From Streptomyces sp. NBC_00510 (lineage in GTDB: Bacteria; Actinomycetota; Actinomycetes; Streptomycetales; Streptomycetaceae): DNA of 64,000 bases. Both the position numbers and the translations under genes were made by a program. Positions 52,827 to 61,312 of this stretch are shown here, piece by piece (the stretch's first letter is position 1; the number at the start of each line of letters is the position of its first letter). The notes under the pieces are model-generated. The model searched no databases. It worked only from the letters and a program-made list of their open reading frames with translations, and was not told the origin of the DNA. The stretch is taken from positions 7,171,001-7,235,000 of the forward strand of contig CP107851.1 in assembly GCA_036013505.1 (NCBI GenBank), in the 5' to 3' direction.

Positions 52827-53978
52827 ATGTCCAGCCGATCGTCCCGACGCGGCATCGAGGCGGTGAGCGCGGCCGTCCTCGCGATGAGCCGGCACCTGGA
52901 AGTGCGCGAGGTCCTGCAGACCATCGTCTCGTCCGCCCGCGAACTGCTCGACGCCGAGTACGCGGCGCTGGGCGTGCCGGACGACCACGGCGGCTTCGCC
53001 CAGTTCGTCGTCGACGGCGTCAGCGACGAGCAGTGGAAGGCGATCGGCCCGCTGCCCAGGCAGCACGGCATCCTCGCCGCGATGCTCCACGAGGCCACCC
53101 CGCAGCGCCTGCGGGACGTGAAGGGCGACCCCCGCTTCGGCGGCTGGCCGTCCGCCCACCCCGACATGTCCGACTTCCTCGGCATGCCGGTGGTCGACGG
53201 CGACGAGATCCTGGGCGCCCTCTTCCTCGCCAACAAGCGCTGCGCCACCCGCCCACCGCAGGACGGCGGCTTCACCGAGGAGGACGAGGAGCTGCTGCGC
53301 ACCCTGGCCGCGCACGCCGCGATCGCCCTCACCAACGCCCGCCTGTACGAGCGCAGCCGCGAGCTGACGCTCGCCGGCGAACGGGCCCGCATCGCCCACG
53401 AACTGCACGACGCCGTCTCGCAGAAGCTGTTCTCGCTGCGGCTGACCGCCCAGGCCGCCTCCGCCCTGGTGGCCCGCGACCCGGAGCGCGCCCGCGAAGA
53501 GTTGCGGCAGGTCGCCGCGCTCGCCGCCGAGGCCGTCGACGAACTGCGCGCGGTCGTGGTGGAGCTGCGCCCCGCCGCCCTGGACGAGGACGGCCTGCTG
53601 GCCACCCTGCGCACCCAGGTCGACGTCCTGGACCGGGCGCACTCGTCGCGGATCTCCTTCAGCCACCGCCGGGTCCGCGCCCTGCCCGCCGCCCAGGAGG
53701 AAGCGCTGCTGCGGGTCGCCCAGGAGGCCCTGCACAACGCGCTGCGCCACGCGGACGCCGCCTCGGTGACGGTGCGCCTGGAGGGCCGGGGCAGGGGAGC
53801 GGTGCTCACGGTGCGCGACGACGGGCGGGGCTTCGATCCGTCCGCGGTGCGCCGGGCCGGCCGCCACCTGGGACTGGTCTCGATGCGGGACCGGGCCGAC
53901 GGGGTGGGCGGCGGACTGACGGTGGACTCGGCGCCCGGCAAGGGCACCGTGATCGAGATGGAGGTGCCCGGTGGCTGA
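52827..53978 (+). CDS. GAF-domain sensor histidine kinase (NarX/DevS type)
   Basis: A 383-aa cytoplasmic kinase with an N-terminal GAF domain (residues 20-180, GILAAMLHEATPQRLRDVKG), a HisKA_3 dimerisation domain with the phospho-His in ARIAHELHDAVSQKLFSLRL (near residue 192) and a HATPase domain (280-380, EALHNALRHADAAS and GRGFDPSAV). It overlaps the response regulator by 8 nt. DevS-like layout; the GAF ligand (haem, redox or other) is not evident. Confidence 0.92.
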   Translation: MSSRSSRRGIEAVSAAVLAMSRHLEVREVLQTIVSSARELLDAEYAALGVPDDHGGFAQFVVDGVSDEQWKAIGPLPRQHGILAAMLHEATPQRLRDVKGDPRFGGWPSAHPDMSDFLGMPVVDGDEILGALFLANKRCATRPPQDGGFTEEDEELLRTLAAHAAIALTNARLYERSRELTLAGERARIAHELHDAVSQKLFSLRLTAQAASALVARDPERAREELRQVAALAAEAVDELRAVVVELRPAALDEDGLLATLRTQVDVLDRAHSSRISFSHRRVRALPAAQEEALLRVAQEALHNALRHADAASVTVRLEGRGRGAVLTVRDDGRGFDPSAVRRAGRHLGLVSMRDRADGVGGGLTVDSAPGKGTVIEMEVPGG

Positions 53979-54615
53979 CGGCCCCATTCGCGTCCTGCTG
54001 GTCGACGACCACCAGGTGGTCCGGCGCGGCCTGCGGACCTTCCTTGAGGTGCAGCCCGACATCGAGGTGGTGGGCGAGGCCGGGGACGGCGAGGAGGGCG
54101 TGCAGCGCGCCGGGGAACTCGCGCCCGACGTGATCCTGATGGACGTCCGGATGCCGGGCGTCGACGGCATCGAGGCCCTGCGCCTGCTGCGCGACAGCGG
54201 CAGCAAGGCCCGCGTCCTGGTCGTCACCAGCTTCACCGAGCAGCGCACCGTCGTCCCGGCGCTGCGCGCGGGCGCGGCCGGCTACGTGTACAAGGACGTG
54301 GACCCGGACGCGCTGGCCGGCGCCATCCGCTCGGTGCACGCCGGCCACGTGCTGCTGCAGTCGGAGGTCGCCGACGCCCTGCTCTCCCAGGAGGACTCCG
54401 GTCCCGGTCAGGGCCGCGGCGGCACCCTCACCGACCGGGAGCGCGAGGTGCTGTCGCTGATCGCGGAGGGCCGCTCCAACCGGGAGATCGCCCGCGCCCT
54501 GGTGCTGTCGGAGAAGACCGTCAAGACCCATGTGTCGAACATCCTGATGAAGCTGGACCTCTCCGACCGCACCCAGGCCGCCCTGTGGGCGGTGCGGCAC
54601 GGCATCGGCGGCTGA
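53971..54615 (+). CDS. NarL/FixJ-type response regulator with LuxR HTH
   Basis: A 214-aa regulator. The receiver domain has VLLVDDHQVVRRG, phospho-Asp58 in VILMDVRMPGVD, and YVYKDVDPDAL. The C-terminal HTH is LTDREREVLSLIAEGRSNRE and SEKTVKTHVSNILMKLDL. GTG at 53971 overlaps the kinase gene, so the two form a two-component pair. Target genes are not visible; chaplin genes follow 200 nt downstream but are likely independent. Confidence 0.93.
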   Translation: MADGPIRVLLVDDHQVVRRGLRTFLEVQPDIEVVGEAGDGEEGVQRAGELAPDVILMDVRMPGVDGIEALRLLRDSGSKARVLVVTSFTEQRTVVPALRAGAAGYVYKDVDPDALAGAIRSVHAGHVLLQSEVADALLSQEDSGPGQGRGGTLTDREREVLSLIAEGRSNREIARALVLSEKTVKTHVSNILMKLDLSDRTQAALWAVRHGIGG

Positions 54616-54659
54616 TCCGACGCATCCGAGGGGGGTCCGACGCCACGGAAGCCGGGGCG

Positions 54660-54687
54660 CGTAGCGGTAGGACAAGCGGATCGTCGC
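54660..54687 (+). promoter_or_regulatory. Possible sigma-BldN promoter of the first chaplin
   Basis: CGTAGC-N16-CGTCGC compares with the reported BldN consensus CGTAAC-N16-CGTTGA (five of six and four of six matches, spacing exact). It lies about 130 nt before the chaplin start. BldN is known to direct chaplin genes. The match is moderate. Confidence 0.35.
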
Positions 54688-54814
54688 CATCCGGAGTGAG
54701 ATTCATACCGTCGGGTGTATGTCGCCCGGATGGCGCAACCTGGCCGGGCGTGGGCCGTTCTCCATGGCGTGCTGCGGCGCCTGCCGCGGTACCCATGCAA
54801 GGAGGGTCAAGAAC

Positions 54815-55063
54815 GTGAAGAACCTGCACAAGGCCGCCGCCGTCGCCATGGTCGCCGGGAGCCTCGCCATGGTCGGCGCGGGTGCCGCCTCCGCCCACAG
54901 CGGTGGCGCCCAGGCCCACGGCGGCGCGAAGAACAGCCCCGGCGTGGTCTCCGGCAACGTGATCCAGGTGCCGGTGCACGTTCCGGTGAACGTCTGCGGC
55001 AACACCATCAGCGTCATCGGTCTGCTCAACCCGGCCATCGGGAACGTCTGCGTCAACCGCTGA
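54815..55063 (+). CDS. Short chaplin (first of a tandem pair)
   Basis: An 82-aa secreted surface protein. A signal peptide (MKNLHKAAAVAMVAGSLAMV, about residues 1-27) is followed by one chaplin domain of about 50 residues with SPGVVSGNVIQVPVHVPVNV, two Cys (VCGNT and VCVNR) and LNPAIGN. Chaplins assemble into amyloid fibrils on aerial hyphae. GTG at 54815 with GGAGG upstream. The position corresponds to the S. coelicolor chpE locus (from memory), but that protein lacks the Cys pair. Confidence 0.92.
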   Translation: MKNLHKAAAVAMVAGSLAMVGAGAASAHSGGAQAHGGAKNSPGVVSGNVIQVPVHVPVNVCGNTISVIGLLNPAIGNVCVNR

Positions 55064-55309
55064 CCCGGGACGTCACCCCCACGGCACGGCCGTGACCACC
55101 GGCCCCGGAGCGCTCCGCCGCCCCGGGGCCGGTCCGTTCGTGCGGCTCACGGGCGTCAGGCGTACGGCGCGCGGCACACGCCGGTGCGACACGCAGATTC
55201 CGCCGTACGGAGGTTTCCGGTGCCCTCCCCGTGTCAACGCCCCGGGCTCCGCGTTCCTCACAGTGCGGCTCCTCGAACCGGGCCGTGCCATCACAGGAGG
55301 AACAGTTTC

Positions 55310-55576
55310 ATGAACAGCGCCAAGAAGGCCGCCCTGATCATCGCCGCCGTCGGTGCGGCCGCCGCCGGTTCGGCCGGTACCGCGCTCGCCGACTCCCACG
55401 CGGGTGCCGCGGCCGCCGACGCCCACGCGGGTGCCGTGGCCGCCGGCTCGCCCGGTGTGCTCTCCGGCAACGTGATCCAGGTCCCGGTGAACATCCCGAT
55501 CAACCTGTGCGGCAACACCGTCAACGGTTTTGCCCTTCACAACCCCGCGATCGGCAACGTCTGCTTCAACCGCTGA
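55310..55576 (+). CDS. Short chaplin (second of a tandem pair)
   Basis: An 88-aa secreted chaplin. Signal peptide about residues 1-27, then a duplicated small stretch rich in His, Ala and Gly (SHAGAAAADAHAGAVAAG), then the chaplin domain SPGVLSGNVIQVPVNIPINL with Cys in LCGNT and VCFNR. ATG at 55310 with GGAGGAA. It lies 246 nt after the first chaplin, which has its own promoter region, so they are probably expressed separately. Confidence 0.92.
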   Translation: MNSAKKAALIIAAVGAAAAGSAGTALADSHAGAAAADAHAGAVAAGSPGVLSGNVIQVPVNIPINLCGNTVNGFALHNPAIGNVCFNR

Positions 55577-55638
55577 CGCGTGCGGAGCGCCCCGCGGACA
55601 GCGCCGTTCGCGGGGCCTTCCCCTGTCCCGGGCGCAGC

Positions 55639-56436
55639 TCAGCCGCTGCGCCGCTCGGCCTCCTCGACGTACGCGTTGTACGCCGCCACCTGCGCCCGCC
55701 GCGCCGTGCGCTCCACCGGCCGCAGCAGCTCCGCCCGGGCGGCGATCTCCGAGGCGCTGACCGCCGCCCCGTGCCCGGACCGGGCCTCGGTCGCGATCCC
55801 GACCAGCGCGCCCACCCGCTGGGCCAGTTCCAGCACCCGCACCGCCCGCGGCGGATACCCCGGCGCCAACACCTCGCGGCCGCGCGCCGCCCGCGCCCGG
55901 TACGCCTCCAGAGCCGCCTGCGCCGCCGGGCCCGCGCCGGCCACGTCCAGCCGCGCCAGCGCCTCCGTGGCGTCCCGCAGCGCCTCCGCGAGCTCCCGTT
56001 CCGCCTCGCCCAGCGAGGGCACGTCCGCCGGCGGAGCGTTCCGCACCTCCAGGCACTGCCACTCGACCGACACGTGAACGTCGCCCTGCGGACCGGCCTC
56101 CGTGACCTCCGGCACCAGGCCGATGGCCGGTCCGCCGACGGTGATGACCGCTTCGCCCGCCGCCAGCGCCCGCGCGTTGAACTCCGGTGGCCCGCTGAGC
56201 CCGAGCGGGTGCCCGGGCACCGGGAGCGCTATCCGCAGCCCGGACACGCCGAGCGCGCGCAGCCGCCCCAGCCCCAGCGTCAGCCCCACCGGGCCGGCCT
56301 CCCCTGGGAGGCCGGAGATCCGGTGGACCGAATCGTCGGCGATCACTTCCTGAGCGGCGTCATCGGGCGCGGCAAGTCCGGCAATCAGTGCATTTCCCCA
56401 GGCCGCCAGCCGTCCTGAGCGAGGTTCGTCGAGCAT
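55639..56436 (-). CDS. Conserved hypothetical protein (265 aa)
   Basis: A protein starting MLDEPRSGRLAAWGNALIAGLA that I recognise only as conserved in Streptomyces. It has an alpha/beta N-terminal part (residues 20-130, GLGRLRALGVSGLRIALPVPG) and a helical C-terminal half rich in Ala, Arg and Glu (140-265). No membrane segment or known motif. It is convergent with the chaplins and divergent from the ABC ATPase gene. Function unknown. Confidence 0.75.
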   Translation of the reverse strand: MLDEPRSGRLAAWGNALIAGLAAPDDAAQEVIADDSVHRISGLPGEAGPVGLTLGLGRLRALGVSGLRIALPVPGHPLGLSGPPEFNARALAAGEAVITVGGPAIGLVPEVTEAGPQGDVHVSVEWQCLEVRNAPPADVPSLGEAERELAEALRDATEALARLDVAGAGPAAQAALEAYRARAARGREVLAPGYPPRAVRVLELAQRVGALVGIATEARSGHGAAVSASEIAARAELLRPVERTARRAQVAAYNAYVEEAERRSG

Positions 56437-56550
56437 CCCCCCAGCCTAAGGACTGGGGCGGCCCGGGCGTGGCGTAGATTTCCTGGGGGCGGCGCCTGCA
56501 GGTGCTCGCAACGGCAGACATGCGATCGGGAAGTGGGAGACAACACGCTC

Positions 56551-57342
56551 ATGAGCGATGTTCTGGAGCTGGTGGACGTATCCGTGGTCCGAGACGGCCG
56601 GGCTCTGGTGGACCAGGTCTCCTGGTCGGTCGCCGAGGGCGAGCGCTGGGTCATCCTCGGTCCCAACGGCGCCGGCAAGACGACCCTGCTGAACATCGCC
56701 TCCAGCTACCTCTTCCCGACCTCCGGCACCGTCCAGATCCTCGGCGAGAAGCTGGGCGGCGTCGACGTCTTCGAATTGCGCCCGCGCATCGGCATCGCGG
56801 GCGTCGCCCTGGCCGAGAAGCTGCCGCGCAGGCAGACCGTCCTGGAGACCGTGCTCACCGCCGCGTACGGCATGACCGCGCACTGGCAGGAGAGCTACGA
56901 GCAGGTCGACGAGGACCGCGCCCGCGCCTTCCTGGACCGGCTCGGCATGAGCGACTACCTCGACCGCAAGTTCGGCACCCTCTCCGAGGGCGAGCGCAAG
57001 CGCACCCTCATCGCGCGCGCCATGATGACCGACCCCGAGCTCCTGCTGCTCGACGAGCCCGCCGCCGGCCTCGACCTCGGCGGCCGCGAGGACCTCGTCC
57101 GCCGCCTCGGCCGGCTCGCCCGCGACCCGATCGCGCCCTCCATGGTCATGGTCACCCACCACGTCGAGGAGATCGCCCCGGGCTTCACCCACGTCCTGAT
57201 GATCCGTCAGGGCAAGGTCGTCGCCGCCGGTCCCATGGAGACCGAACTCAGCTCCCGCAACCTCTCCCTGTGCTTCGGCCTCCCGCTCGTCGTCGAGCGC
57301 CGTGGCGACCGCTGGACGGCCAACGGGCTTCCCCTGAAGTGA
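56551..57342 (+). CDS. ABC transporter ATP-binding protein (stand-alone)
   Basis: A 263-aa single ABC domain. Walker A is GPNGAGKTTLLNIASSYLFP near residue 37, signature LSEGERKRTLIARAMM near residue 146, Walker B LLLLDEPAAGLDLG near 166, and VTHHVEEI near 203. The signature is LSEGE rather than LSGGQ, as in some iron/molybdate-type or ModF-like ATPases. No permease is adjacent, so its partner is not known. The ATG at 56551 is preferred over a GTG at 56533. Confidence 0.88.
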   Translation: MSDVLELVDVSVVRDGRALVDQVSWSVAEGERWVILGPNGAGKTTLLNIASSYLFPTSGTVQILGEKLGGVDVFELRPRIGIAGVALAEKLPRRQTVLETVLTAAYGMTAHWQESYEQVDEDRARAFLDRLGMSDYLDRKFGTLSEGERKRTLIARAMMTDPELLLLDEPAAGLDLGGREDLVRRLGRLARDPIAPSMVMVTHHVEEIAPGFTHVLMIRQGKVVAAGPMETELSSRNLSLCFGLPLVVERRGDRWTANGLPLK

Positions 57343-57405
57343 CCCCCTGAGGCCACCCGCGCACGAAGCCCCGCGCCGAAAGCCTCGGGGAGAGCCGTCG
57401 CACCC

Positions 57406-57435
57406 TGTCACAGATCCACTGCGGACCCCTACGAT
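57406..57435 (+). promoter_or_regulatory. Promoter TGTCAC-N18-TACGAT of nfeD
   Basis: TACGAT (57430-57435) ends 6 nt before the GTG at 57442, a leaderless layout, and TGTCAC lies 18 nt upstream as a -35. This is the most complete of the leaderless promoters seen here. Confidence 0.6.
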
Positions 57436-57441
57436 GGGCCT

Positions 57442-57864
57442 GTGGACGACTGGTTGTGGTGGCTGATCGCCGCCGTGGGGCTGGGTATTCCGCTCGTGGT
57501 GACCGCGATGCCCGAGTTCGGGATGTTCGCGGTCGGAGCCGTCGCCGCCGCGATCGCGGCAGGCCTCGGCCTGGGCATCACTCCGCAGGTACTGATCTTC
57601 GTCATCGTCTCGGTCGCGGGCATCGCCGTCGTACGCCCGCTGGCCAACCGGAGCCGCTCGCAACGCCCGGAGTTGCGCAGCGGCATCGACGCGCTCAAGG
57701 GCCGCCAGGCCGTCGTCCTGGAACGGGTCGACGGGCACGGCGGCCGGATCAAGCTCAACGGAGAGGTCTGGTCCGCCCGTTCCCTCGAGACGGGACGGGC
57801 CTTCGAGCCCGGCGAGAGCGTGGACGTCGTCGAGATCGAGGGCGCGACGGCCGTCGTGATGTGA
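57442..57864 (+). CDS. NfeD family membrane protein
   Basis: A 140-aa protein with three helices (about 4-20, 25-45 and 48-66) and a C-terminal OB-fold domain (80-140, LKGRQAVVLERVDGHGGRIK and VEIEGATAVVM). NfeD proteins pair with SPFH/stomatin proteins, and the next gene is one. GTG at 57442. Probably involved in membrane microdomain organisation. Confidence 0.88.
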   Translation: MDDWLWWLIAAVGLGIPLVVTAMPEFGMFAVGAVAAAIAAGLGLGITPQVLIFVIVSVAGIAVVRPLANRSRSQRPELRSGIDALKGRQAVVLERVDGHGGRIKLNGEVWSARSLETGRAFEPGESVDVVEIEGATAVVM

Positions 57865-57980
57865 TCCTGCCCGCCCCCGCACCCCGAGACGGCACGGGAA
57901 TTCGCCGAACCCGGCCCGCCTCCCCGCGGGGTCTGTCAGACTTGATCATGTCTTCGTACAGGTAGCCACAGGCAATCGGC

Positions 57981-58922
57981 GTGGGAGTGGACGTGCAGCC
58001 GATCATCATCGTCCTGATCATCCTGGTGGTGCTCGTCTTCATCGCGCTCATCAAGACGGTCCAGGTCATCCCGCAGGCCAGCGCGGCGATCGTCGAACGC
58101 TTCGGTCGCTACACCAGGACCCTGAGCGCGGGCCTCAACATCGTGGTGCCGTTCATCGACACCATCCGCAACCGCATCGACCTGCGCGAGCAGGTCGTGC
58201 CGTTCCCGCCGCAGCCGGTGATCACCCAGGACAACCTGGTCGTCAACATCGACACGGTCATCTACTACCAGGTCACCGACGCGCGGGCGGCCACCTACGA
58301 GGTCGCCAGCTACATCCAGGCGATCGAGCAGCTCACCGTCACCACGCTCCGCAACATCATCGGCGGCATGGACCTGGAGCGGACCCTGACCTCCCGCGAG
58401 GAGATCAACGCGGCCCTGCGCGGCGTCCTCGACGAGGCCACCGGCAAGTGGGGCATCCGCGTCAACCGCGTCGAACTCAAGGCCATCGAGCCGCCCACCT
58501 CCATCCAGGACTCGATGGAGAAGCAGATGCGCGCCGACCGCGACAAGCGCGCCGCCATCCTCACCGCCGAGGGCATCCGGCAGTCCCAGATCCTCACCGC
58601 CGAGGGCGAGAAGCAGTCCGCGATCCTGCGCGCCGAGGGCGAGGCCAAGGCCGCCGCCCTCAAGGCCGAGGGCGAGGCCCAGGCCATCCGCACGGTCTTC
58701 GAGTCCATCCACGAGGGCGACCCCGACCAGAAGCTGCTCGCCTACCAGTACCTGCAGATGCTCCCCAAGATCGCCGAGGGCGAGTCCAACAAGCTCTGGA
58801 TCATCCCCAGCGAACTCAACGACGCCCTCAAGGGCCTCGGCGGCATCGTCAACCTCCCCGGCGCCCCCGGCAACGGCGAGGGCGGCACCCGTCGCGAGAC
58901 CCCCCGGCTCGACAAGGACTGA
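57981..58922 (+). CDS. SPFH/band 7 (stomatin-like) protein
   Basis: A 313-aa membrane-anchored protein. One N-terminal helix (residues 6-27, IIIVLIILVVLVFIALIKTV), then the band 7 domain (30-200; RFGRYTRTLSAGLNIVVPFI) and a coiled coil rich in Glu, Ala and Lys with repeats (TAEGIRQSQILTAEGEKQSA), about 195-250. It likely forms oligomeric microdomain rings. It follows nfeD, its usual partner. GTG at 57981 is the upstream choice; a GTG at 57993 is also possible. Confidence 0.92.
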   Translation: MGVDVQPIIIVLIILVVLVFIALIKTVQVIPQASAAIVERFGRYTRTLSAGLNIVVPFIDTIRNRIDLREQVVPFPPQPVITQDNLVVNIDTVIYYQVTDARAATYEVASYIQAIEQLTVTTLRNIIGGMDLERTLTSREEINAALRGVLDEATGKWGIRVNRVELKAIEPPTSIQDSMEKQMRADRDKRAAILTAEGIRQSQILTAEGEKQSAILRAEGEAKAAALKAEGEAQAIRTVFESIHEGDPDQKLLAYQYLQMLPKIAEGESNKLWIIPSELNDALKGLGGIVNLPGAPGNGEGGTRRETPRLDKD

Positions 58923-58969
58923 GCAGCGCGGCCGCCGCCGCGAACGCGTATGACATGATCCGTGCGCTC

Positions 58970-59005
58970 CGGCTCCCCCCGGTCCCGTCGGGGGGAGGGG
59001 AGCCG
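58970..59005 (+). terminator. Inverted repeat downstream of the SPFH gene
   Basis: CGGCTCCCC and GGGGAGCCG form a 9-bp stem with an 18-nt loop, 47 nt after the SPFH gene and before the TauE gene. Confidence 0.65.
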
Positions 59006-59025
59006 CACCGACCATGGAGACGCCT

Positions 59026-59793
59026 ATGACCTACTGGGAAGCCCTGGCCGTGTTCGCGGCCGGAATCGGGGCCGGCACCATCAACACCGTCGTCGGCTCC
59101 GGCACGCTCATCACCTTCCCCGTCCTGCTCGCCGTCGGCCTGCCGCCCGTCACCGCCAACGTGTCCAACACCCTCGGCCTGGTCCCCGGTTCCCTCAGCG
59201 GTGCCATCGGCTACCGGCGCGAACTCGCCGGACAGCGCGACCGTCTGCTGCGGCTCGGCGCCGCCGCCCTCGTCGGCGGACTCACCGGGGCCGTCCTGCT
59301 GCTGGCGCTGCCCTCCCAGGCCTTCGACACCATCGTGCCGATCCTGATCGCGGTGGCCCTCGTCCTCGTCGTCGTCCAGCCCCGGCTCTCCCGCGTGCTC
59401 CAGGCCCGCCGGGCCGGCAACGGCACGCACGCCCCCGAGCACGGCGGCCCGCTCCTCCTCGGCGGCCTCCTCCTCGCCAGCATGTACGGCGGCTACTTCG
59501 GCGCGGCCCAGGGAGTCATCTACCTCTCCCTGATGGGCGTCCTCCTCGAGGAGTCCTGGCAGCGGATCAACGCGGTGAAGAACGTCCTCGCACTGATCGT
59601 CAACGGAGTCGCCGCGGCGTTCTTCCTCTTCGTCGCCGACTTCGACTGGACCGCCGTCGCGCTCATCGCCGTCGGGGCGGCGCTCGGCGGTGTCCTCGGC
59701 GCCCGCATCGGCCGCCGCCTGCCGCCCGCCGCCCTGCGCGGCGTCATCGTCGTCGTGGGCCTCGTGGCGATCGCCCAGCTCCTGCTGAAGTAG
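59026..59793 (+). CDS. Sulfite exporter TauE/SafE family permease
   Basis: A 255-aa transporter with about eight helices in two homologous halves (GAGTINTVVGSGTLITFPVL near residue 15 and YGGYFGAAQGVIYLSLMGVL near 150). Members export sulfite, sulfoacetate or similar anions. I chose the ATG at 59026 because GGAGA precedes it at 6 nt; ATG at 59014 is in frame. Substrate unknown. Confidence 0.88.
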   Translation: MTYWEALAVFAAGIGAGTINTVVGSGTLITFPVLLAVGLPPVTANVSNTLGLVPGSLSGAIGYRRELAGQRDRLLRLGAAALVGGLTGAVLLLALPSQAFDTIVPILIAVALVLVVVQPRLSRVLQARRAGNGTHAPEHGGPLLLGGLLLASMYGGYFGAAQGVIYLSLMGVLLEESWQRINAVKNVLALIVNGVAAAFFLFVADFDWTAVALIAVGAALGGVLGARIGRRLPPAALRGVIVVVGLVAIAQLLLK

Positions 59794-59820
59794 CCGGGCG
59801 ACCGCCTCGGGGCTCAGGAC

Positions 59821-60324
59821 TCAGGCCGGCAGCGCGAGCCAGCCGGGGACGTCCTCACGGTCCTTCAGACCCAGGGCCAGCAGCAGCGCGTCCGCCGGGG
59901 TCGGCTCGAACGGCTGGGTCAGCAGCCGCATCCCCGCCTGCTCCGGCGTACGGTCCGCCTTGCGGTGGTTGTCCTCCGCGCACGACGCCACGGTGTTCAG
60001 CCAGGTGTCCCCACCACCGCGCGAACGCGGCTGCACGTGGTCCACGGTCGTCGCCCTCCGGCCGCAGTACGCGCACCGGTGCCGGTCCCTGACCAGCACA
60101 CCCCGCCGCGACCACGCCGCCCGTTGTCGGAAGGGCACCCTCACGTACCTGCAGAGCCTGATCACCTGCGGCACGGGTACCTCCACCGCCGCCGCGCGGA
60201 TCCGCAGCCCGGGATGAGCCTGCTCGACCACGGCCTTGTCCTGCATGACCAGCACCACCGCACGCCGCAGCGACACGGTCGACAGCGGCTCGAAGCTCGC
60301 GTTCAGCACCAGCGTCTCACGCAT
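59821..60324 (-). CDS. HNH endonuclease family protein
   Basis: A 167-aa protein with a conserved N-terminal part (MRETLVLNASFEPLSTVSLR) and an HNH domain (RDRHRCAYCGRRATTVDHVQ, then NHRKADRTP) containing a CxxC pair and the His-Asn-His set. Stand-alone HNH proteins with this start are common in actinobacteria and have no known target. It is convergent with TauE. Confidence 0.88.
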   Translation of the reverse strand: MRETLVLNASFEPLSTVSLRRAVVLVMQDKAVVEQAHPGLRIRAAAVEVPVPQVIRLCRYVRVPFRQRAAWSRRGVLVRDRHRCAYCGRRATTVDHVQPRSRGGGDTWLNTVASCAEDNHRKADRTPEQAGMRLLTQPFEPTPADALLLALGLKDREDVPGWLALPA

Positions 60325-60732
60325 GTCGCCCACCCCTCGGGTCCATCCCCGCCCCGCGGCGAGGTGGCTCCACTGTGACCGGGCGATACCCGCGCGGACA
60401 ACGTAATTTCCGCACGTGAAAGCGAACAGGAGGAAACGGGGAACGAAACGGCGTCCCCGGCCGCCGGCCACTCCGGGCGCCCGCCCCCGTGGGGTCCGGG
60501 GCGCCCGGAGCGCGGCGATCGGCGTGGACGCCCGGGCGCATGACCGGGCTCCGGCGGACGGCGGGCAGGTCGCGCGGCGAGAGCCGCACAGCGCAACGCC
60601 CCGCCGCCCCCGCCACTGCGGTGCCGACCCCCGGTGACGGTCAGGTCACCAGGCAGACACCACAGTGCGATGCGGGAGCGCCGGGGCGCAACGGAATTTG
60701 GGACCCCCGGCCCTCGGCCGGGAGCGCCACGA
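60325..60732. other. 408-bp gap between HNH and YbhB genes
   Basis: I see no convincing gene. A 73-aa frame at 60416-60637 begins MKANRRKRGTKRRPRP and is almost all basic and Pro/Gly, with no matching neighbour or conserved motif, so it is not listed. The left part should hold the HNH promoter and the right part the YbhB terminator. Confidence 0.6.
60706..60722 (-). terminator. Terminator of the YbhB-like gene
   Basis: CCCGGCC and GGCCGGG with a CTC loop lie 11 nt past the stop of the minus-strand gene. Adjacent G/C runs lengthen the stem imperfectly. Moderate support. Confidence 0.55.
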
Positions 60733-61266
60733 CTACTGCGGGTTCTCGTACTCGCCGATCAGGTTGGCCCGCGCGATCGCGTGGAACCGCAGGTTGAAGC
60801 CGACGACGGCGGGCGACACGTCCCCGTCCGGCCCCAGCTTCTCCTGGTCCACCGCGTACACGGTGAACACGTAACGGTGCGGTCCGTCCCCGGGCGGCGG
60901 CGCGGCGCCGCCGAAGTCCTTGCTCCCGTAGTCGTTGCGCACGTGCACCGCACCCTCGGGCAGCCCCTTGAAGCCGTCACTGCCGGCACCCGCGGGCAGC
61001 TCCGTCACCGACACCGGGATGTCGAAGAGCACCCAGTGCCAGAAACCGCTGCCCGTGGGCGCGTCGGGGTCGTAGCACGTGACGGCGAAGCTCCCGGTCC
61101 CCTCGGGGAACCCCTCCCACCGCAGGTGCGGCGAGACGTTGCCCTCGGCGTAGACCTGGGAGTCCTTCAGCGTGCCGCCCGGCTCGATGTCGTCGCTCAC
61201 CACCGTGAACGACGGCACCTGAGGATGGAAATCGTGGGGGAGCGGCCGCCGCTTGTGCTCGGTCAC
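60733..61266 (-). CDS. YbhB/YbcL family (phosphatidylethanolamine-binding-like) protein
   Basis: A 177-aa protein of the bacterial Raf-kinase-inhibitor-like family. It has GGTLKDSQVYAEGNVSPHLR, YDPDAPTGSGFWHWVLFDIP (the conserved ligand-pocket motif near residue 70) and PPPGDGPHRYVFTVYAVDQE. Role unknown. GTG at 61266 preceded by GGAGG. It lies 46 nt after the Spo0M gene, so is probably cotranscribed with it. Confidence 0.9.
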   Translation of the reverse strand: MTEHKRRPLPHDFHPQVPSFTVVSDDIEPGGTLKDSQVYAEGNVSPHLRWEGFPEGTGSFAVTCYDPDAPTGSGFWHWVLFDIPVSVTELPAGAGSDGFKGLPEGAVHVRNDYGSKDFGGAAPPPGDGPHRYVFTVYAVDQEKLGPDGDVSPAVVGFNLRFHAIARANLIGEYENPQ

Positions 61267-61312
61267 CTCGGTACCTCCTGCTGATCGCGAAACGCGCTTC
61301 CGCCCGCCGATC

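Noticed and set aside
60416..60637. 73-aa frame rich in Arg and Pro
   Set aside because: Low-complexity high-GC translation without motif or convincing conserved context; probably non-coding.
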